Source: Candidatus Poribacteria bacterium (GTDB taxonomy: Bacteria; Poribacteria; WGA-4E; WGA-3G). Taken from it: a DNA stretch of 5,146 nucleotides. Under the pieces are notes generated by a model. That model searched no databases. It was not told where the DNA came from and worked only from the letters and a program-made list of their open reading frames with translations. The first letter of the stretch is position 1; every line of letters starts with the position of its first letter. The translations under genes were made by a program, and so were the position numbers. Shown here in pieces: positions 5,140-5,146 of the stretch. The stretch lies in NCBI GenBank assembly GCA_009845505.1, contig VXZL01000528.1:1-5146 (forward strand), read 5' to 3'.

Positions 5140-5146
5140 ATAGCAA

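Overview
The window is a compact block of four genes, all read from the minus strand. It looks like part of a bacterial genome of intermediate GC content. The best guess for the source is Candidatus Poribacteria or a related lineage near the Planctomycetes. This is inferred from four things: an ECF-type sigma factor fused through a membrane helix to a large Asp-box beta-propeller, a secreted protein with a pseudopilin-type domain of the style abundant in those phyla, an ABC-2 type permease start, and short intergenic repeats built on GGAAGATT, GTTGTTA and AACTGAA words. The taxonomic call is not proven by the sequence.

In the direction of transcription (right to left): 4867-5146 is a non-coding leader with a candidate promoter, an inverted repeat and low-complexity repeats. 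At 4642-4866 there is a 74-residue single-pass membrane protein of unknown role with a cysteine cluster. At 1580-4606 lies the main gene, a 1008-residue polypeptide with cytoplasmic sigma-70 regions 2 and 4, one transmembrane helix, a Pro/Gly-rich linker and a beta-propeller of the BNR/Asp-box (sortilin-like) type predicted to lie outside the cytoplasm. Only 40 bases later, 238-1539 encodes a 433-residue exported protein with a pseudopilin-like domain that lacks the pilin assembly helix, followed by a three-copy helical repeat. After a 153-base gap carrying a double palindrome, 1-84 holds the first 28 codons of what is probably an ABC-2 type permease, cut by the window edge.

The spacing (35 and 40 bases between the first three genes) and a good Shine-Dalgarno sequence in front of each gene suggest one operon, possibly reaching the permease. 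The simplest model, an inference, is that the propeller is an outward-facing sensor or binding platform covalently tied to a sigma factor, so sensing and transcription control sit in one protein instead of a separate sigma/anti-sigma pair. The exported protein and the ABC transporter would then be co-produced partners or outputs. No RNA genes, CRISPR arrays, transposases or phage genes are visible.
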